Assembly: GCF_021130785.1 (NCBI RefSeq)
Contig: NC_060208.1
Location: 55,889,001 to 55,953,000, forward strand
From: Homalodisca vitripennis
Taxonomy: Eukaryota > Arthropoda > Insecta > Hemiptera > Cicadellidae
Length of the DNA stretch: 64,000 nucleotides
Direction of reading: 5' to 3'
Part shown: positions 45,493-58,500 of the stretch, in pieces
Layout: each line of letters opens with the position of its first letter
Position numbering within the stretch: the first letter of the stretch is position 1
Notes under the pieces: model-generated
What the model was told of the DNA's origin: nothing
The model's input: only the letters and a program-made list of their open reading frames with translations
The model's database searches: none
Position numbers and translations under genes: made by a program

Positions 45493-46821
45493 CAGGGTTC
45501 GGCAAAAAAAACCTCCCCGGTTTGAGCAAGCCACCGCGTGAGTTGTAGTGGGGATGGAGAATTGGAGGGTATTGTTCCGTAGTGACGTACGTGCCATTTT
45601 CAGTGTTCGCCATGGCTTGGCTCGGTGAGCATAGGGCATTTGTTGTGGAGGTGTTTATTAAAAATGGCGGGCGGTTCTGTGATTTCTACTCAACGAGCGT
45701 TTCGGATTCAACTCGAACTTGGCCGACGTGATAGTGTTCCTGATGCGAAAACGATTAGACTGTGGGTGTCAAACTTTAGACAAACAGGGTCAGCACTAGA
45801 AAGAAAACCAAATGGCCGACCTCGTACTGCAATAACAGCGGAGAATGTGGTGCAAGTGAGAACATCCATCCAACAGTCTCCTAAGCGTTCAGCGGTTAAA
45901 CATGCAGCTGCCCTGGGATTGTCAGAAAGGAGTGTAAGGAGAATTCTGCATAAGGAACTTCATCTGCATCCCTACAAAATAATGGTTGTCTGAAAAAGAT
46001 TATGAAACTCGCAGGACTGCATGTGATGACATTTTGCAAAACATTCCCCCAAATGCTGTCTTCATTTCTTCTGATGAAGCCCACTTCCACTTGTGTGGAA
46101 CTGTTAACAAACAGAATTTCCACTACTGGGCTGCAGAAAATCCTAGGGAACTCCAACAATAACCACTACACAGCCCAAAAGTTACAGTTTGGTGCGCCGT
46201 TGCGGAATTTGGTGTGTGGGGACCGTACTTTTTTTTTAAGAAGATGGACAAACATAACGGTCAGTGCCGATCGCTATTGTCACATGATAGACATTTCTCC
46301 GACCCAAGATCAACCAGTTTGTTGTAGACCATGAGGAAGAAGAAGTTTGGTTCCAACAGGACGGAGCCACAGGTCACACTGCTTGGCGGTCCATGGAAAT
46401 GTTAAGAGAGTTGTTCCCTAGACGTCTTGTTTCTTTAAGAGGAGACATTTCCTGGCCCCCAAAGTCACCCAACTTATCACCTTGAGATTTCTTTCTGTGG
46501 GGCTACCTAAAGGCTGAAGTGTACAAACATCGTCCCAGAACTCTGCAAGAACTAAAAGATGCCATTAGGCAGGAAGTTGCAGCCATTCCAAGGGAAGTTA
46601 CACGAAGAACTATGGAAAACTTCAGGGAAGGACTTCGTGAATGTCTTAACAATGGAGGAAATCACTTATCGGACATAATTTTCAAAACCAAGTAAAGTGT
46701 ACTAAGTGATGTAAAATGGCATCACATAGGCTGTTCACAAATATAAGTAATTGTTCTGTATGTTTCTTATTCTTTTTGCAAATGCCTATTGAAATCAGGG
46801 AGGTTTTTTTGCCGGACCCTG
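45493..46821 (+). mobile_element. Tc1/mariner-type element, complete ends, frameshifted transposase
   Basis: TA flanks (45491-45492 and 46822-46823) and inverted repeats CAGGGTTCGGCAAAAAAAAC on the left and CAGGGTCCGGCAAAAAAACC reversed on the right. Length 1329 bp is typical. The internal frame is a Tc3-like transposase on the plus strand with an N-terminal DUF4817-like helix-turn-helix. Confidence 0.93.
45613..46695 (+). pseudogene. Tc1/mariner transposase with several frameshifts
   Basis: The start MAWLGEHRAFVVEVFIKNGG is separated by a small shift near 45670 from STQRAFRIQLELGRRDSVPD, KPNGRPRTAITAENVVQV and SERSVRRILHKELHLHPYKI. A shift near 45990 precedes AVFISSDEAHFHLCGTVNKQ (first Asp region). 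Later blocks are VWFQQDGATGHTAWRSMEML (second Asp) and WPPKSPNLSPCDFFLWGYLK (third acidic region), ending SDIIFKTK. At least three shifts break a protein of about 350 residues. All catalytic blocks are still readable, so the copy is not ancient. Confidence 0.88.
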
Positions 46822-46823
46822 TA

Positions 46824-48609
46824 GTAAAGGAGTTTTCAAACATTTTATCTGCTTAAACTATAGAGCAGTAAAAAAATAATTACCTTGGTTGATGCAGGTT
46901 TGTTTTTATTCACCCACATTTTTGTTTGGATAAATTTGAAAATATGAAAATATTTTGGTATCAGATTGAATACACATATTTATTTATGGGTTATTTGTAA
47001 GGACATTGCAAGTTGCTTGAACAATTTTTATCAAAAATTAACTGAAATATGAAGAGAAATAATAATTGTACAGATCTTAAATTGTGAATTAATAATGAAA
47101 ATGTTAACAAAGGCATTGACTGGCTTTTTAATTATTTGTCTCAAATGTCTTTTAATTATTTTAAAAATACAAAATTCAATGTACACATACTAAACAATAA
47201 CATGAACAAACAATATAAAATTATTTTGGATTTTTTGTGTCATTTTCGAAAACTAGTGAGGTTTGCTGGGTGTATCAGTCACAAAAAACGAAAGCTGACA
47301 TTGTTGGACTTAGCCATTACACCATATAAACATTAAACTATGGCATAAACAAACTCAAATTAACATCAGGCAGCTGACTGTCAGATGTTATCACAACAGG
47401 AAGTGAGCACAATGATTGAATCATTACTGAATTCAAAGTCATATAGCAATATAAAAAATAGTAATAGGGTTGGGGTTGTTTTATTAACTATTTATTACCT
47501 AGAACTCAGTCTACTGTTATATCGTTAGCTGAACTCTTACGCATAAAAGAAAAATTAACAATACATCAATAATTAGTCCTAAAATTTGAGCTATATGATT
47601 TAAAATATTTTTTAAATTTTCATTTTGTCAACTAAGTTGTTAAAGCTAAATACTTTGGCTTCAAACAATAACTATTAAACATTGAGATTTCTACTTGAAA
47701 CTTACATCCCTACCAAACATGGAAAGAAAGTTGTTTGAAGATTATTTTTTGAAAAGAAAGTTAATGAAATTATTACTCATGTCTCAAACTATTTATAAAT
47801 AGTACTACTATATTATAGCTATCCCAAATATAATCTCCCGTTCTGTGCCAAACTTTATATTCACAAGCACCAGGGTGATCCGAAACTTCTGGATTGGCAG
47901 AGTGTTATTCAGCTACTATGGCATATATTATATTTTTATATAGGAAAAGATCACATCTCTTATAATCATCTAATAAAGCTAAAACTGTGAAAATAAAAAA
48001 AAAGTTAATTAAGCAATAAAATTTTGTCCTTTTGATCAAAACAAATCAAGAATATTTTGGCAAATAATCATAATTTATGGAGTATACGAAAAAACAAAGC
48101 ATAATGGAAGTATTCATAAAGTAGATAAATACCTAATGTCTTCAAAACCAAAGAATCTGCATGGCCTTTACCATAGCTTAATGGCATTTTTACGCCATAT
48201 TAAAATTGCAACTTTTGTAAGTGTTGAAGAATTTTTAAATCAACATTTTTGAAATAAAAGTTTTGTTGGCAAAATCTGATTTACAAGGTAAAACTCCCTT
48301 AAAAATAAAACATTAAAAAAAGGAAGGACATAGAGTATGAAACCACTACAAAAATATTAAACATGCCTTATTTCAGCAAAATTAGTCCAGTATTTAAGCC
48401 ATAGATAATACTTTGAACATAACTTTTTTTAGTAACAGAGGACTCCAAAAAAACAATTTTTTTACACAACAAAACTAGAAACTCCTTTTCTCTCACATAA
48501 TTTAATATAATTTAATTATGTTGAAACTTTTGATATCTGAATTGTATATAAAGAGACACAGTATCGAGCATTGAACCATCCCTATGTAATTTATAAGTGA
48601 CAAACTTAC
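46824..48609. other. Probable ZCCHC4 intron, nothing firmly recognised
   Basis: AT-rich. The expected CCHC-knuckle exon of ZCCHC4 should lie to this side of 48610 but was not found. The open frame at 47136-47336 (plus) has no motif. Confidence 0.4.
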
Positions 48610-49518
48610 AGTTAGAGGTGAACAAGTGTGAGGTGAGGGAAGACATCTCTCACAATTATAGCAGTGTGACCACTGGGGTTTGACACAGCAGTTACAGGTG
48701 TCACAATGCTTGTACGTTCTGCCATCCTGTAACATTGCAACAGTCAGAGACATGAGAGGTGAACAAGTGTGAGGTGAGGGAAGACATCTCTCACAATTAA
48801 AGCAGTGTGACCACTGGGGTTTGACACAGCAGTTACAGGTGTCACAATGCTTGTACGTTCTGCCATCCTGCAACATTGCAACAGACAGAGACATGAGAGG
48901 TGAACAAGTGTGAGGTAAGGGAAGACATCTCTCACAATTAAAGCAGTGTGACCACTGGGGTTTGACACAGCAGTTACAGGTGTCACAATGCTTGTACATT
49001 CTGCCATCCTGCAACATTGCAACAGATAGAGACATGAGAGGTGAACAAGTGTGAGGTGAGGGAAGACATCTCTCACAATTAAAGCAGTGTGACCACTGGG
49101 GTTTGACACAGCAGTTACAGGTGTCACAATGCTTGTACGTTCTGCCATCCTGCAACATTGCAACAGATAGAGACATGAGAGGTGAACAAGTGTGAGGTGA
49201 GGGAAGACATCTCTCACAATTAAAACAGTGTGACCACTGGGGTTTGACACAGCAGTTACAGGTGTCACAATGCTTGTACGTTCTGCCATCCTGCAACATT
49301 GCAACAGATAGAGACATGAGAGGTGAACAAGTGTGAGGTGAGGGAAGACATCTCTCACAATTAAAGCAGTGTGACCACTGGGGTTTGACACAGCAGTTAC
49401 AGGTGTCACAATGCTTGTACGTTCTGCCATCCTGCAACATTGCAACAGACAGAGACATGAGAGGTGAACAAGTGTGAGGTAAGGGAAGACATCTCTCACA
49501 ATTAAAGCAGTGTGACCA
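48610..49518 (-). repeat. In-frame 141-bp tandem array of the ZCCHC4 zinc-finger exon (6 complete units + 1 partial)
   Basis: Each 47-codon unit is DGRTYKHCDTCNCCVKPQ, WSHCFNCERCLPSPHTCSPL and a linker MSLSVAMLQ. The linker is the 3' end of the old intron, kept in frame. The sequence TTGCAG (or TTACAG in the last unit) stands before GATGGC at 48726, 48867, 49008, 49149, 49290 and 49431, so every complete unit keeps an acceptor. Only the last unit has the donor ACT|gtaagt at 48609. From the first acceptor to the donor is 822 bp, 274 codons without a stop. The outermost unit (to 49518) has lost its first 18 codons at a junction with MITE sequence. Units differ by few bases (S/L, T/M, F/Y). Confidence 0.95.
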
Positions 49519-52500
49519 ATTCTTCAACTTAGACATACCGTCATAGATCGCGTCTGAAAAGTGCCAGGCGGTAAAATATTGCCGTCGGTGACATACACGA
49601 AAAGTGCCAGGTGGCAATATATAGTCTCCTTGATATTTGTCGTTTCCTTAAATAAATACAACCTAAAATGGTTAAAGTTTTGTTTTTTTATTCTCTGGTA
49701 TATTTGTAGATAATTAATATCATTACATTTTTATTTTGGAGGTCTATGCATTTTTATTTTGTAATTTTCACGTGACACTCTCAGCTGACTCGATCTTTTG
49801 TTGTTAATTCTTTATGCTTTAGTGTAATCGTACCATGGTATGCTGGATTCTTCTTTATTATTTGATTTTGTGGTTGTAAATATTAGTAGTGTTAGTTGTT
49901 ACTTGCTTAGCTATTGTGTGTAGTAGTTACAATGACTGACAATTTGCGATCTCACGGGAGTGAAATTGAAAGTAGCACATTTGTAAATAGAAAAAGTGTA
50001 AATAAATTTCAAATAAAATTGTGTAAATATTTCTTGGTAAATAGTGTTTTTTAACTGTATTGAAACTGTTTATGGATCCTAAAATCATCTGTTTACTGGT
50101 ACATCCATAATGTGAATATTTATTTTGAGTTTCTTGCAATGTAAGAGCCAGTTGCTTTAAGACTTATAAAATGTTGCGAAATACAATTATGCGTATATAT
50201 ACAAAATGTGTCATACAAATTTTATTTATGAGAGAAATAACACAAAATTTGGTATGGTTGTTCCTTTCTAAATGTACAATATAATAAAATAGCTTCCCAC
50301 ATTAAAATTATTTTTCCTTTTTTAGTTATTTACAAAATAATAAATAAAAAATATTTTATGTAATCTATTAAAACATTATTTTTTTAATTTTAAATTACTT
50401 AAAACTACATCTATATATTTTTTGTTGTTGATAGTATATATCTATACGAGTAATTTGGTGCAACTTTTAGGTCATTCTCTAATTTTTATGAAAAATTATA
50501 AATTTTAATCTAAGAGACTGCAAAATCGCCAATTTTAGCCTGGCACTTTTGACTAGTCACAAGGGGATATGAGATGTGGAAACATTTTGCAACATCTAAT
50601 ATTTGGTCCTGGCCCTGAAAGGGTTAATAGTACATTCCATTACTAGTCTCAAAAGTGATCTATTGAGAGATGAGATTGCATTTACATTTGGAAAATGCTA
50701 TTGAGCACTGTAATACGACTTTTGAGACAAGTATTAAATGATACTTTTCATCACAATGCAATAAAGCACATGAAATCTTTAAAAATATTATCTGAAATTT
50801 CATAATCTAGTAATAATTCTTTCACAAGGGCATGCAACACTATTTTAAAATGTATTTTTTGTTAAAATCAGATGTTTAAAAATAAAATTGGTTAACTAAA
50901 AGTTAAATGAAACAAAATTTACTGCTTTTTCCTCATAATTTTACAACAAAAATCATTAGTGCTCCTGTTGGCCAAACCGTGAATCTCAATTGTTTGTACA
51001 GGGAAAGAAATGTTTGGGAGAAGGAAACTCTACGAGGGAAACAATGACTTTCGCAGGTCCCAGCTGTATTGAAAAATAGGCTATTACCATAAAGAATAAT
51101 GAAAATAGTTTCATCAACTATGTTATGCTATCTGCTATGTTAACTGATGCTATGTTTAATACGTTCACTGCCGATAACGTTATTTTACGTTGCACATGGA
51201 ATTCTATAGACTACCGGCAATGTCTTTTGATGGCACCAACTTTTACAGTAATACAAATGCATTTGAAAAAACGTATTTGGACTTCGGCATTGATAATCAT
51301 TCGCTATTTCAATGTATTTATTTCTTACTCTATGGATTATGATTTATGAAATGTTGTTGGCAGTAACCTGGATTATCGGAAAAAAGTGGTTTATTTACAA
51401 ACTCCTCGTCGCGTCTGTCACTCACAGAATAAACAACAAACTATCCCAAATTTTTGGAAAACCTAAAAACAAAATTTCAAATGATAATAAATCAGGCAAA
51501 ATTTATATTGAACAAACAAAAAACAATAAAACACAATTCAAAGAGCATTTATCACACACAAAATATAGAAGAGTTGAAAAATCTGCTGTAGCCAAGCACT
51601 GCATAGAATCAGGACACAGAATATAAAATTAAAAAAAAGAATTAACAAAACCAATGAACTTAAATGCTTGGGAAACACTGCACATAAACAGAAATAGAGA
51701 CAAACTCAAATAACAATGAAGAAGGCCCTATTTAAAAATAAAAAAAATTAAAAATTCCAGTATTCTTTCTTCTCAATTTATTCACAAATTATACTGTAGT
51801 CATATCTAATTTTTCATACTGGCTGAAATATTTAAAAATTTTTGTATTTGCATATTTACAACATTTGGTATTTTAATATTATTTGTAATACAAATAACGT
51901 AAATATTTATTTGTGGAGTCACTTGATGATGAACCCTTTGGTTTCAAAAGGCCTCATCCAAAAAATAAACTATATTGGAAAAGTACTGTTTTAATAACAT
52001 TTACTACTATTTGTATTAAATTGTTTATTATGATTTAATGGGTTTACAGGAATGAACATTTTTTTATGATCAATCTTTTGGCATGCAGATGAGTTCCATT
52101 TGGCTCCAATGTTTTTAACTGGAATAGATCTCAATTCATGAAACTAACCTTGGATGTGCAAGCTTTGCATTTGACACAGTGTCTGTTTTCAGGTGAGGCC
52201 CACTTTGCACAAGGCTTGCAAAGCCAATAGCCCTCAGTTCTTGGAAGGACAAACTCTTTCGCCACAATGTTGGTAAACATCCGCACTGGAGATCCTAACT
52301 TTCGCCCCTTCTTGCCTGCCATAATAATGATACAGATTTATTACAACTTTAATAATTATATTGTTTAAAATAAAATGTCAATAATTCATAACATTAATTC
52401 CTCTTTAATTTGTACTAAATGAACTAACACTACTTAAATTAAAGTACTTTACTAACTAATATTTTTAATACTTAAGTTGCTTTGGTAACTTCATATTCCT

Positions 52501-55500
52501 TAACCCTATAAGTGGCGGTCATTTGTGATCTCAGTGGCAGGCCGTTTTTGGGTAAATTGCCGTGATCGTTAAACTTATTTTTAGAAAATATTATCTAAGT
52601 GATAACCTAGCAACATTATATATTTTTGTTTTCCTTATGAACTATAGAATAAGAATAAATATAATATTTGGTGCCTTACCATTATTTTCAGATTAATATC
52701 ATTGTAGATGTGTAAAAAAATTTTTTTAGAAAAAATAATTTTAAGTTTTACTGTCTGTCACTTTGAAACTACTGGAGCTACAAAATAATGTCAAATTCAC
52801 AGAATATACACAATTTTATTCTAAACAAATTACTTCTTATACATTTTTTTCTATTTACAAGAACAAAAGAGTTAGATGGGAAAAACTAAATCTATGTATA
52901 AACTGGTTTTTTTACTCCCGAGTCACTAGAAGGGGCTTGTCTTTTCCTCCCAGTAGTGTAGGGCCTATAATAGTATAATAGTGGCTTAGTTTGTCATAGC
53001 ACAGTATATTTCGTAAATATAAAACAGGAATTGTCTTATCGCAAACCCCTCCCCATCCTTAGATAGAGGTCAAAGTCGAGCGATCTAGTAGATATCGTGA
53101 CTACAGATTCTCGCCGCCCGTTCAGCTTGTGCGCCGCATTCTTGTACTTTTCGTGCCGAAGTGTCTGTCACTTTGTTGTACTTCCGTGTTTTACTGTGTG
53201 TGTAATAGATTGGTGATGGATGACACTATGAGAATTTGGGATTTACCCATTCGTTTTTTACAAGATCATGACTAGTTGCCTACATCTAAAATATGCGTTG
53301 CGGTTGGCAGTTGCTGCTGAAGGCGGAAATCCACTAGACTCACTCATCCTTGATATTGCTGCTTTCTGGGCATCACAGGAAACCCATTAACAATTAATAA
53401 TCATTGTAAGTTTGTAATTGAAGAGTTGCTTTTTCGTTCTATAATGTTTTTTTTTTCTATAAATTTACTTGTTTGTGTTCCTCATACTGGTGTAGTCGGT
53501 ATAATCCCAAAGTACCCCAACATTTTCCATGACGAACGAATAACCTAAACATTTACCGGTAACACGAACAACGCGATAAACAATAATATACTGACAATAA
53601 CAGTACGCAAAGTCGCCAAACAAAACAGTGACGAGACAAGTAGACAGCTGTTCTCTCGTCTGCCGCCAGGTCATACGAAAACCGTCGGAATCATTTAAGC
53701 GAGCAAACATTAGTAACATGAATACACGCTATACTATATGATATGTATAAGAAATTTCATGGAGAATACGATAGTTCAAACTAGGCCTAAAAATAATGGA
53801 CGGTTGCGGAGCAACGGCCTTAAATGTGAAGCGACGGCTGTGACGGCGCTTGCCACTTCGCAGCGGCGTGAATCATACGTCTCAGACGGCGCTTGCCACT
53901 TAGAGGGTTAAATTCATAATATTTTCACTTTATTCAACATTTACACTGTGTTGCAAACTCTCTAGTAATATTTTGGAAATTTGTTAGTTGGGTCAAGGCA
54001 AATAAAAAAGGTTATATATACATATGGGTTAGAAATGCTTAGATTAATATCTGTCTGTCTGTATGTTTATGGCATCATTAACTGTGTGTTACAATATAGT
54101 TAAAAGCTTACATCTACATTATTTCATCGACTGATTTTTATGATCCACATGACAAATAATGTTTGTATTTAAATTTAGTATTTATTATTCTTTACAAACT
54201 TTCAAACCCTTATTAATTTTTATAGTAGTAAGCTTTAACAAATCCAACCATCCACCATCTTGAAATGTGATATGATTATATTACATTATATGTTTCTTGC
54301 ACGTTAATAATTTATTGACACCAATTCTGTACTATTATGTTCAAGAATAAAGCCTTCTGATTCTAATATAGTATTAATTTTGCTCTTGATTTCAGAATGA
54401 AAGAACAAGAATTGTGCCAAATTACAATTTTATATTCTTTACAGATTTCTAAAATAAAAAATAAACACATACAGACAGATGGTAAACTAAGGATTTCCAA
54501 CCCAGGTAATTTAAATATTTTGTTTGTCTCGGCACAAAGAACAAATTCCGAAAATATTGCCGGAGGGTTCTTAAAATACTCTGTATAGTACAGTCAACTG
54601 GTACAAAGCAGCATCACAGGACAAGCCAAACTGGTAAGCGTATTGGTTTTCAATGAAGAGGTGTAACTGAGACCAATCTTTTTCTCAGATATCCCTCTAT
54701 TAGATATCTGCAGCCTTCAAAACAAACAATACATTGATGGGACTTAAAGACTTTGGATTAGTCTAGTTAGCACATTCCGCTTACGAATAAATGCCACATA
54801 TCATACATTAATAGCGGGCTAATAATACTGGGTTACAAACTTTTTTTTAATCAGTGTTTTTAAAAGTGTTGTGCAAAACAATGAGTTCATGCCATAAAAA
54901 CTGTGTTAATCATCCTGATATATTTTACTATATACTATATACTATATATTTTACTATTTTCCATGACGAACGAATAACCTAAACATTTACCGGTTAACAC
55001 GAACAACGCGATAAACAATAATATACTGACAATAACAGTACGCAAAGTCGCCAAACAAAACAGTGACGAGACAAGTAGACAGCTGTTCTCTCGTCTGCCG
55101 CCAGGTCATACGAAAACCGTCGGAATCATTTAAGCGAGCAAACATTAGTAACATGAATACACGCTATACTATATGATATGTATAAGAAATTTCATGGAGA
55201 ATACGATAGTTCAAACTAGGCCTAAAAATAATGGACGGTTGCGGAGCAACGGCCTTAAATGTGAAGCGACGGCTGTGACGGCGCTTGCCACTTCGCAGCA
55301 GCGTGAATCATACGTCTCAGACGGCGCTTGCCACTTAGAGGGTTAAATTCATAATATTTTCACTTTATTCAACATTTACACTGTGTTGCAAACTCTCTAG
55401 TAATATTTTGGAAATTTGTTAGTTGGGTCAAGGCAAATAAAAAAGGTTATATATACATATGGGTTAGAAATGCTTAGATTAATATCTGTCTGTCTGTATG

Positions 55501-58500
55501 TTTATGGCATCATTAACTGTGTGTTACAATATAGTTAAAAGCTTACATCTACATTATTTCATCGACTGATTTTTATGATCCACATGACAAATAATGTTTG
55601 TATTTAAATTTAGTATTTATTATTCTTTACAAACTTTCAAACCCTTATTAATTTTTATAGTAGTAAGCTTTAACAAATCCAACCATCCACCATCTTGAAA
55701 TGTGATATGATTATATTACATTATATGTTTCTTGCACGTTAATAATTTATTGACACCAATTCTGTACTATTATGTTCAAGAATAAAGCCTTCTGATTCTA
55801 ATATAGTATTAATTTTGCTCTTGATTTCAGAATGAAAGAACAAGAATTGTGCCAAATTACAATTTATATTCTTTACAGATTTCTAAAATAAAAAATAAAC
55901 ACATACAGACAGATGGTAAACTAAGGATTTCCAACCCAGGTAATTTAAATATTTTGTTTGTCTCGGCACAAAGAACAAATTCCGAAAATATTGCCGGAGG
56001 GTTCTTAAATACTCTGTATAGTACAGTCAACTGGTACAAAGCAGCATCACAGGACAAGCCAAACTGGTAAGCGTATTGGTTTCAATGAAGAGGTGTAACT
56101 GAGACCAATCTTTTTCTCAGATATCCCTCTATTAGATATCTGCAGCCTTCAAAACAAACAATACATTGATGGGACTTAAAGACTTTGGATTAGTCTAGTT
56201 AGCACATTCCGCTTACGAATAAATGCCACATATCATACATTAATAGCGGGCTAATAATACTGGGTTACAAACTTTTTTTTAATCAGTGTTTTAAAAGTGT
56301 TGTGCAAAACAATGAGTTCATGCCATAAAAACTGTGTTAATCATCCTGATATATTTTACTACATATGTGGTGAGTGCACATTAAAGGAAAATCAAGAAAC
56401 AATAATTGATTTTGTGAAAAGGGCGTACAATGAATATGTTGATATTAAGCTTGGTGACGAAGACAAACCACAGGCTCCTTATTTTGTTTGTAAAACCTGT
56501 ACAGAAAATTTTTGCAACCCTGTTACTCATTACTGGTTAAGTTACATCCAATGTTCTTGGAATTAAATTCTTGGCAAATTAATAACCTAATTGGCACGTG
56601 TATTAATTTTTTCTCTCAGGATCTTTTTAACTGACCATCTTACTGCCGAGCAACTCCTCGCACACATTGTCCGAAAATGAAATTTACATTTTTTTATTAT
56701 AAATTAGCCCTTTTAGGTGAGACCTTTAATTTTGAATGTAATATAAAGTAACTTATCTTGGTTGATGTTTTATTTGGCATATTAATATGGATAATAGTGT
56801 GGTGATGTCCTTCTGATGAGACCATGTTGTCATGAATCTTAAGTTGTCTTGATAAATAGCTAATACCGTCGTAATTTTGTTTTAGGCGAGTTTAACCGAG
56901 TCTCTGAGTTTGATTTTAACTATGAGTACAACTTCGAGTTTTAGACTTCATGTTTTAGACTTCTAGTCTACTAATCTTCACTTTTTCTGACTACAGCTGC
57001 AATGTCGAGCCAAGATGCTGACGTCCACGCTTGTAACTCGATATCAACATGAAGGGAAATCAATTTTAAAATTTTAATAATTATTAAGTTCGTTGGCTAA
57101 ATTCCCATAAAACGTTGGAACCATTAGGCCCACCCCCATGATATCGTTTAGTTCATTATCACTCTATTTGGCAACAATGTGGCAATACATTATTTTATTT
57201 TTAACATCTAGAAGTGATGCTTTAATGTTTATTTGCAACAATTAAACATAAAAGTAAACTTTGCAAATGGAGTATTCATTAATACGACCTCAATGGTACC
57301 CAATCCCATGTGTTTTGTCCATAAGGTACAACGTGACACAAGTTTTTCAATTTCAGCTTTGTAGAAATCTGCTGCCTGAGATCTTAATCACTGGTTAATG
57401 CCAGCATGAAGTTCAGCATCACTATCAAAGCGCTTTGTTATGAGCCAGGTCTTCATTGCTACAAAGAGGTGGTAGTCGTTTGGTGCCAGATCTGGGCTAT
57501 AAGGTGGATGATACACTTTCCAATCAATATCATCCAAGACTTGTCATGTACGATTGACTGTACAGGGATATGCATTGTCGTGGAAAAACAAAATTTTTGA
57601 GTTCAATTTTCTCCTACGCTTGTTTTGTATTGCTCACCGTAGCTTCTACAATGTTTCACAGTACCTGTCTACGTTGTTTTTTGAACCTTATTCGAGGAAA
57701 TCAACCAAAATCACATTCTCAGCATCCCAAAAAACAGTTGCCATAATTGTTCTCGCTGACAGAGCTTGTGGACATTTTCTAGGGTTTTTTTGGAGAATGT
57801 GTGTGCCCTCATTCCATAGACTGAATTTTTGTTTCACAATTAACATGCTTCACCAATATTTCATCACCAGTTACAATACAATCGAGAAATTCATGACTAT
57901 GTTTGTTGTATTCATCAAGAAAAGTTAACAATGCAGCTAGTATTTGTTTTGTGTGGTCTTCTGTAATGATTTTTGGAACCCACCCGGCACAAAATTTTTG
58001 GTATCCAAGCTTCCTACAACAATGTTATAAAGAAAACTTAATGAAATTTGTGAAAAGTATTCTGAGAGTTCAGTCATTGTGAAACAGAGATTTTCACAAA
58101 CTTTGTCATTGATTTTCAACATTAAGTCTTTAATCACTAGGCTAGGCTGACTGCTATGACTATCGTCATGAACATTGGTCCAGCTATTTTTAAAGTAAAT
58201 ACACCAGTGCCTTACTGTGCTTTCACTCATTATTCAATTTCCATAAACTTTACACAGTTGGTGATATATTTCAATTGATTTATGGGTTTTTGCCACCAAA
58301 AATCTTATCGCTGAACACACATCACAAGTGGCAGGATTATCAATTGCAGCACACATTTTAATTAATCACAGTGAGAAAAGAAGATACAGACCATGCGCGA
58401 CTACAGCTCAATGCGAACTGAATGCCAGAGTATTTTGACTCCAAGATGGCGGCTGTAGCTCTGCCCACTGCCACACCATTCAAAAACGTCTGTTACTTTC

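Noticed and set aside
48744..49499. A 251-codon repetitive open frame in another frame of the zinc-finger array
   Set aside because: It is the same 141-bp repeat read in the wrong frame. Because the unit is a multiple of three, every stop-free frame repeats. Only the DGRTYKHCDTC frame matches ZCCHC4 and the upstream exon phase.
53465..53719. A possible ZCCHC4 methyltransferase exon on the minus strand
   Set aside because: The frame lies across the right end of the TTAA element and Merlin-like copy, is duplicated with the 1.43-kb unit, and lacks a DPPFG-type motif.
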